The notes beneath the pieces were generated by a model. The model searched no databases, was not told the DNA's origin, and saw only the letters and a list, made by a program, of their open reading frames with translations. From Methylobacterium phyllostachyos (GTDB lineage: Bacteria > Pseudomonadota > Alphaproteobacteria > Rhizobiales > Beijerinckiaceae): a DNA stretch of 64,000 nt. Positions 59,981 to 64,000 of the stretch are shown piece by piece (position 1 is the stretch's first letter; each line of letters opens with the position of its first letter). Where the stretch lies: positions 110,776-174,775 of the forward strand of contig NZ_FNHS01000015.1 in the NCBI RefSeq assembly GCF_900103445.1, read 5' to 3'. The translations under genes were made by a program, and so were the position numbers.

Positions 59981-60595
59981 ATGTCCGAGACCGGCCTGAT
60001 CCATCACCCCGACGGCTGTGCCCGCTGCTGGTGGGCCGGCCTCGACCCACTCTACGTCACCTATCACGACACCGAATGGGGCGTGCCCGAGCATGACGGC
60101 CGGGCGCTCTACGAGAAGCTGATCCTGGACGGGTTCCAGGCCGGGCTCTCATGGATCACGATCCTGCGCCGCCGCGAGGGGTTCCGCGACGCCTTCGCGG
60201 GTTTCGATCCCGAACGGATCGCCCGCTTCACCGAGGATGACGTGGCGCGGCTGATGCAGGATACCCGCATCATCCGCAACCGCGCCAAGATCGTCGGAAC
60301 CATCGCGGGCGCCCGGGCCTGGCTGCGGATCGAGGACGGCGGCCCCGGCTTCGCGCGCTTCCTCTGGGACTTCGTGGACGGCCGGCCGATCCAGGGCACC
60401 GCCCGGAGCCGCTCCGAGATCCAGACCGAGACGCCGGTCTCCCGGGCGATCGGCAAGGCCCTCAAGGCGGAGGGCTTCTCCTTCTGCGGGCCGACCATCG
60501 TGCACGCCTTCATGCAGGCGGTCGGCATGGTCAACGACCACCTCGTCGGCTGCCACCGGCATGGTCCCTGCGCCGGGCTGGGGCGGGCCTCGTGA
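59981..60595 (+). CDS. tag: DNA-3-methyladenine glycosylase I
   Basis: A 204-residue base-excision repair enzyme removing 3-methyladenine. Conserved blocks: CARCWWAGLDPLYVTYHDTEWGVP (zinc-binding Cys and His, then the Glu/Trp pocket), LILDGFQAGLSWITILRRREGFR, and KAEGFSFCGPTIVHAFMQAVGMVNDH with CHRH at the end. Overlaps the HD-hydrolase gene by 4 bases (GTGA at 60592-60595). Confidence 0.95.
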   Translation: MSETGLIHHPDGCARCWWAGLDPLYVTYHDTEWGVPEHDGRALYEKLILDGFQAGLSWITILRRREGFRDAFAGFDPERIARFTEDDVARLMQDTRIIRNRAKIVGTIAGARAWLRIEDGGPGFARFLWDFVDGRPIQGTARSRSEIQTETPVSRAIGKALKAEGFSFCGPTIVHAFMQAVGMVNDHLVGCHRHGPCAGLGRAS

Positions 60596-61182
60596 ACGCG
60601 CCGCCCCGCGCGTGGCAGCGGATGCTCTCCGGCCGTCGCCTCGACCTCCTCGACCCCGCGCCCCGCGACATCGAGATCGCCGACATCGCCCACGGGCTCG
60701 CCCGGGTCGCCCGCTGGAACGGCCAGACCCGCGGCCCGCACGTCTTCTCGGTGGCCCAGCACAGCCTGCTGGTCGAGGCGGTGGGCCGCCACCTCGACCC
60801 CGGATGCGCCGACCTCGAGGGCCTGGAACTGCTGCTCCACGACGCACCGGAATACGTGGTCGGCGACATCATCTCCCCCCTGAAGGCCGCGATCGGCGAC
60901 GCCTATCGCGACGTCGAGATGCGCCTCCTCGGAGCCATGCGCCGCCGCTTCGATCTGCCCGCCCCCTCCCTCCCCCTCGCCCAACTCGTCAAACGGGCCG
61001 ATCGGATCGCCGCTCATCTGGAGGCCGTGCAGCTGGCGGGCTTCTCGGCCGACGAGGCGGAACTGTATTTCGGCCAGACAGAGGATCTGCCCGATTGGGT
61101 CACGGCCCTGACCGAGCCGTGGCCCACCGCCGAGGCCGAAGCGCGGTTTCTCGCGCGGTTCCGGGCGCTCCGGCCGGATTGA
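60592..61182 (+). CDS. HD-domain hydrolase (YfbR-like)
   Basis: A 196-residue HD phosphohydrolase. Metal ligands include H57 in VAQHSLLVEA, and H83-D84 in LLHDAPEYVVGDI; another Asp lies in LVKRADRIAAHLEA. The family includes 5'-deoxynucleotidases, so a nucleotide-cleansing role next to the DNA repair gene tag is plausible. Starts at GTG overlapping the tag stop. Substrate not shown. Confidence 0.9.
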   Translation: MNAPPRAWQRMLSGRRLDLLDPAPRDIEIADIAHGLARVARWNGQTRGPHVFSVAQHSLLVEAVGRHLDPGCADLEGLELLLHDAPEYVVGDIISPLKAAIGDAYRDVEMRLLGAMRRRFDLPAPSLPLAQLVKRADRIAAHLEAVQLAGFSADEAELYFGQTEDLPDWVTALTEPWPTAEAEARFLARFRALRPD

Positions 61183-61233
61183 CCGGCGCCCGCCCTCGAT
61201 CCGTCACGATCGCACGGCACTGGCGCGCGCATC

Positions 61234-61746
61234 ATGTCGACCCTTCATGTCTGCCCGCTCTCGCGCCTGCCCGAGACCGTCGCCGCAACCGGCGCGAGCC
61301 ACGTGCTCACCCTGATCAATGTCGGGACCCCCCTGGAGCGGCCTGCCGTGATCGCGGCCGACAACCACGTCATCATCGGGGTCAGCGACATCGCGGAGCC
61401 GCGGGACGGCCATGTTTTGCCGGCTGAAGAGCATGTGGCCGGCATCCTGGCGTTTGTCCGGGCCTGGCCACGGGAGAAGCCGCTGGTCGTTCACTGCTAT
61501 GCCGGGATCAGCCGCTCGACCGCCGCGGCCTACATTGCGGCCTGCGCGCTGGCGCCGGAGCGCGACGAAGGTGCGATCGCCGACACCCTGCGGGCGGCCT
61601 CACCCTCAGCGACGCCCAATCCCCTGTTCGTGGCCATCGCCGACCGGATGCTCGGACGCGAAGGCCGCATGGTGGCGGCCGTCACGCGGATCGGCCGCGG
61701 AGCGGACGCCTTCGAGGGTGTGCCGTTCTGCCTCACGCTGACGTGA
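61234..61746 (+). CDS. Tyrosine phosphatase-like protein
   Basis: A 170-residue protein with the Cys-based phosphatase loop HCYAGISRS (C88 nucleophile, R94), preceded by a hydrophobic strand PLVV. D52 in VSDIAEP may be the general acid. The fold is that of dual-specificity or tyrosine phosphatases in Hyphomicrobiales. It follows the HD gene after 51 bases on the same strand; substrate unknown. Confidence 0.9.
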   Translation: MSTLHVCPLSRLPETVAATGASHVLTLINVGTPLERPAVIAADNHVIIGVSDIAEPRDGHVLPAEEHVAGILAFVRAWPREKPLVVHCYAGISRSTAAAYIAACALAPERDEGAIADTLRAASPSATPNPLFVAIADRMLGREGRMVAAVTRIGRGADAFEGVPFCLTLT

Positions 61747-61770
61747 CCCACGCCCTTCAACGGGCGCGGC

Positions 61771-61826
61771 GCCAGTGCCGCGCCAAGTGCCGCGCCGAGT
61801 ATGGCGCAAGGTGTGGCGCAAAGGCC
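61771..61826. repeat. Short imperfect tandem repeat upstream of xseB
   Basis: About four to five diverged 11-12-base units of the type AGTGCCGCGCC (AGTGCCGCGCC, AAGTGCCGCGCC, GAGTATGGCGC, AAGGTGTGGCGC). It lies in the 184-base spacer between the phosphatase and xseB. Small and imperfect, so it may be only a local slippage product. Confidence 0.45.
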
Positions 61827-61930
61827 GCCGCATCGCTCCAAAGCGGCCTGGGACGGCCCGGCGGCCTGGTCCCCTGGGTTGTGGCCTCGGGGGCTGGCAC
61901 CGTAGAACCGGTTCAAAGGAAGTATCTGCG

Positions 61931-62191
61931 ATGAATGCGAGCAGACCCGAGGTGGCCCCCGCCGCCGGCGACCTGCCCTTCGAGAAGGCGCTGGAGCAGC
62001 TTGAGGAAATCGTGCGCCGGCTTGAACGGGGCGACGTGGCGCTCGACGAGTCGGTGGCGATCTACGAGCGCGGCGAGCTTCTGAAGAAGCACTGCGAGGC
62101 GCTTCTCAAGCGGGCCGAGGCGCGGATCCAGCGGATCACCCACGGCTCCGACGGGCGGCCCGAGGGCGTGGCCCCGCTCGATATGTCCTGA
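61931..62191 (+). CDS. xseB: Exodeoxyribonuclease VII small subunit
   Basis: An 86-residue helical subunit that with XseA degrades single-stranded DNA. PFEKALEQLEEIVRRLERGD and LDESVAIYERGELLKKHCEALLKRAEARI are the family core. AAGGAAG precedes the ATG. Followed after 43 bases by dxs, a pair found in many alphaproteobacteria. Confidence 0.95.
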   Translation: MNASRPEVAPAAGDLPFEKALEQLEEIVRRLERGDVALDESVAIYERGELLKKHCEALLKRAEARIQRITHGSDGRPEGVAPLDMS

Positions 62192-62234
62192 GGCTCGGCC
62201 ATCAAACCGATCCCATCCGTTAGAGGTTGATGCC

Positions 62235-64000
62235 GTGGCGATTACCCCCGAGCAGAGTGCGCTTCTCGACCGCGTCCCGAACCCGGCGGCTTTGCGCCGT
62301 CTGCCCGAGTCGGAGCTGCCGGCGGTGGCGGACGCCGTGCGCGCCGAGATGATCGACGCCGTCTCGATCACCGGCGGCCATCTCGGCTCGGGGCTCGGCG
62401 TGGTCGAGCTCACCGTCGCGCTGCATCACGTGTTCGACACCCCCGACGACCGCATCGTCTGGGATGTCGGCCATCAGTGCTACCCGCACAAGATCCTCAC
62501 CGAGCGCCGCGACCGCATCCGCACGCTCCGCCAGGGCGGCGGCCTCTCCGGCTTCACCAAGCGCAGCGAGAGCGTCTACGATCCCTTCGGCGCCGCCCAC
62601 TCCTCCACCTCCATCTCCGCCGCGCTGGGCATGGCGGTCGCCCGCGACCTCGACAACGCCACCGCCAAGCAGACGGGCGGCGCGCAGAAGCGCCGCAACG
62701 CCATCGCGGTGATCGGCGACGGCTCGATGTCGGCCGGGATGGCCTACGAGGCGCTCAACAACGCCGGCGCCCTGCACTCGCGCCTGATCGTCATCCTCAA
62801 CGACAACGACATGTCGATCGCGCCCCCCGTCGGCGCCATGTCGGCCTACCTCGCCCGGCTCGCGTCCGGCGGCGCCTACCAATCCCTGCGCGAGACCGCC
62901 AAGCAGCTCGGCAAGCTCCTGCCAAAGGCGATCTACCAGCGCGCGGCCGCGGCCGAGGAGTATGCCCGCTCGCTGGTGGTCGGCGGCGGCACGATGTTCG
63001 AGGAGATGGGCTTCCACTATGTCGGCCCGGTCGACGGGCACAACCTCGACCACCTCCTGCCGGTGCTGAAGAACGTCCGCGACGCCGAGCACGGCCCGAT
63101 CCTGCTGCACGTCGTCACCCAGAAGGGCAAGGGCTACGCGCCCGCGGAAGCCTCCGCCGACCGCTACCACGGCGTGGTCAAGTTCGACGTGGTCTCGGGC
63201 GTGCAGGCCAAGGCCAAGCCGAACGCGCCGGCCTACACGCGGGTGTTCGGCGAGAGCCTGATCAAGGCGGCCGATGCCGACGACAAGGTGGTGGCGATCA
63301 CCGCGGCGATGCCCGGCGGCACCGGCATCGACCTGTTCGGCAAGGCGCATCCGGACAAGACCTTCGACGTGGGCATCGCCGAGCAGCACGCGGTGACCTT
63401 CGCGGGCGGTCTGGCGACCGAGGGCTACCGGCCGTTCGTGGCGATCTACTCGACCTTCCTGCAGCGGGCCTACGACCAGGTGGTGCACGACGTGGCGCTG
63501 CAGAACCTGCCGGTGCGGTTCTGCCTGGACCGGGCCGGCTTGGTCGGCGCGGACGGGGCGACGCATGCGGGCGCGTTCGATCTCGCGTATCTGTGCTGCC
63601 TGCCCAACATGACGGTGATGGCGGCCGCCGACGAGGCCGAGCTGGTGCACATGGTGGCGACGGCGCATGCCCATGACAGCGGCCCGATCGCGCTGCGCTA
63701 CCCGCGCGGCGAGGGGGTGGGCGTCGAGCTGCCGGAGCGGGGCGCGGTGCTGCCGGTCGGCAAGGGCCGGGTGGTGCGCAAGGATGCGGAGGCGCGGGTC
63801 GCGATCCTGTCGCTGGGCACGCGTCTGGCAGAGGCGCTGAAGGCGGCCGACACGCTGGCCGAGCAGGGCGTGGCCGTGACGGTGGCGGATGCGCGGTTTG
63901 CCAAGCCTCTGGACGAGGCGCTGATCCTGGATCTGGCGCAGAGCCACGAGGTTCTGATCACGATCGAGGAGGGCTCGCGGGGCGGGTTCGGCGCGATGGT
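62235..64000 (+). CDS. dxs: 1-deoxy-D-xylulose-5-phosphate synthase, 3' end missing
   Basis: Thiamine diphosphate enzyme catalysing the first step of the MEP pathway to isoprenoids. The probable start is the GTG at 62235 with AGAGG upstream; a near ATG at 62230 is in another frame. The product reads VAITPEQSALLDRVPNP... and shows WDVGHQCYPHKILT, the ThDP motif GDGSMSAGMAYEALNNAG, NDNDMSIAPPVGAMS, GIAEQHAVTFAGGLA and EEGSRGGFGAM. About 588 residues are seen; the frame runs off the window end, and full length should be near 640. Confidence 0.96.
   Translation, partial: MAITPEQSALLDRVPNPAALRRLPESELPAVADAVRAEMIDAVSITGGHLGSGLGVVELTVALHHVFDTPDDRIVWDVGHQCYPHKILTERRDRIRTLRQGGGLSGFTKRSESVYDPFGAAHSSTSISAALGMAVARDLDNATAKQTGGAQKRRNAIAVIGDGSMSAGMAYEALNNAGALHSRLIVILNDNDMSIAPPVGAMSAYLARLASGGAYQSLRETAKQLGKLLPKAIYQRAAAAEEYARSLVVGGGTMFEEMGFHYVGPVDGHNLDHLLPVLKNVRDAEHGPILLHVVTQKGKGYAPAEASADRYHGVVKFDVVSGVQAKAKPNAPAYTRVFGESLIKAADADDKVVAITAAMPGGTGIDLFGKAHPDKTFDVGIAEQHAVTFAGGLATEGYRPFVAIYSTFLQRAYDQVVHDVALQNLPVRFCLDRAGLVGADGATHAGAFDLAYLCCLPNMTVMAAADEAELVHMVATAHAHDSGPIALRYPRGEGVGVELPERGAVLPVGKGRVVRKDAEARVAILSLGTRLAEALKAADTLAEQGVAVTVADARFAKPLDEALILDLAQSHEVLITIEEGSRGGFGAM

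Noticed and set aside
62220..63947. Long minus-strand open frame over dxs
   Set aside because: Arg/His/Gly-rich shadow; the plus-strand GTG-initiated frame encodes DXS motifs throughout and runs off the window end.

Overview
This window is a stretch of high-GC chromosome from an alphaproteobacterium of the order Hyphomicrobiales (Rhizobiales), most likely Methylobacterium or a close relative. The evidence is the gene set and order: plsX-fabH-ihfA-merR next to a DUF177 gene and a ubiquinol-cytochrome c chaperone gene, ribH-nusB-thiL-hppA, an HWE-type histidine kinase, a TIGR02301 protein, and several families of intergenic palindromic repeats. The genus is inferred from gene content, not from a marker comparison. 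No rRNA, tRNA, CRISPR array, insertion sequence or prophage was recognised.

Layout. 0-3 kb: 3' part of a kup potassium transporter, then an AT-rich islet with a putative polymorphic-toxin-like protein, a DUF6968-like partner and a vapBC pair. 3-9 kb: a two-gene molybdenum hydroxylase (iorAB-like), small secreted proteins, a DUF1194 protein and a sirtuin. 9-16.5 kb: a catabolic and transport cassette with an isochorismatase-fold hydrolase, a GlxA-type regulator, a dihydropyrimidinase/hydantoinase and a four-gene ABC importer. 16.6-25.8 kb: rplY, pdxH, secreted proteins, a GINT1-like protein, a CPA2 antiporter, a MATE exporter, a DUF937 protein and a cupin. 25.8-27 kb: a second AT-richer islet with a nuclease-like toxin and its overlapping partner. 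27.2-30.9 kb: glyA-nrdR-ribD-ribE. 31.5-36.7 kb: the prkA-yeaH-spoVR stress operon, all on the minus strand. 37-42.7 kb: merR, ihfA, fabH, plsX, DUF177 and the cytochrome bc1 chaperone. 42.8-50.1 kb: bamE, a HAD phosphatase, an HWE kinase, an old-yellow-enzyme reductase, DUF2254 and an NhaP-type antiporter. 50.2-54.8 kb: hppA, thiL, nusB and ribH. 55-64 kb: small enzymes, ygfZ, tag, an HD hydrolase, a tyrosine phosphatase, xseB and the 5' part of dxs.

How the genes fit together. Most of the window is housekeeping: riboflavin synthesis is split between ribDE and ribH, and there are fatty acid and phospholipid initiation genes, cofactor genes (pdxH, thiL, dxs), ion homeostasis genes (kup, CPA2, NhaP, H+-PPase) and the PrkA stress module. 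The parts that look accessory are the two toxin/immunity-like modules, vapBC, the hydantoinase/ABC cassette and the dispersed palindromic repeats. At least two repeats have been absorbed into reading frames (the C-terminus of the GlxA-type regulator and the N-terminus of an ABC permease). ribE and ribH are separated by 24 kb in opposite orientation, and flipping the intervening block restores a ribD-ribE-ribH-nusB-thiL order, so an inversion is proposed.

The most promising lead for an undescribed system is the pair of islets at 1.5-2.3 kb and 25.9-26.95 kb. Each encodes a protein with an N-terminal helix, a D-x-QPR...GRW linker motif and a different C-terminal domain (a Cys-rich domain in one, a PD-(D/E)XK-like nuclease in the other), followed immediately by a small putative immunity gene.
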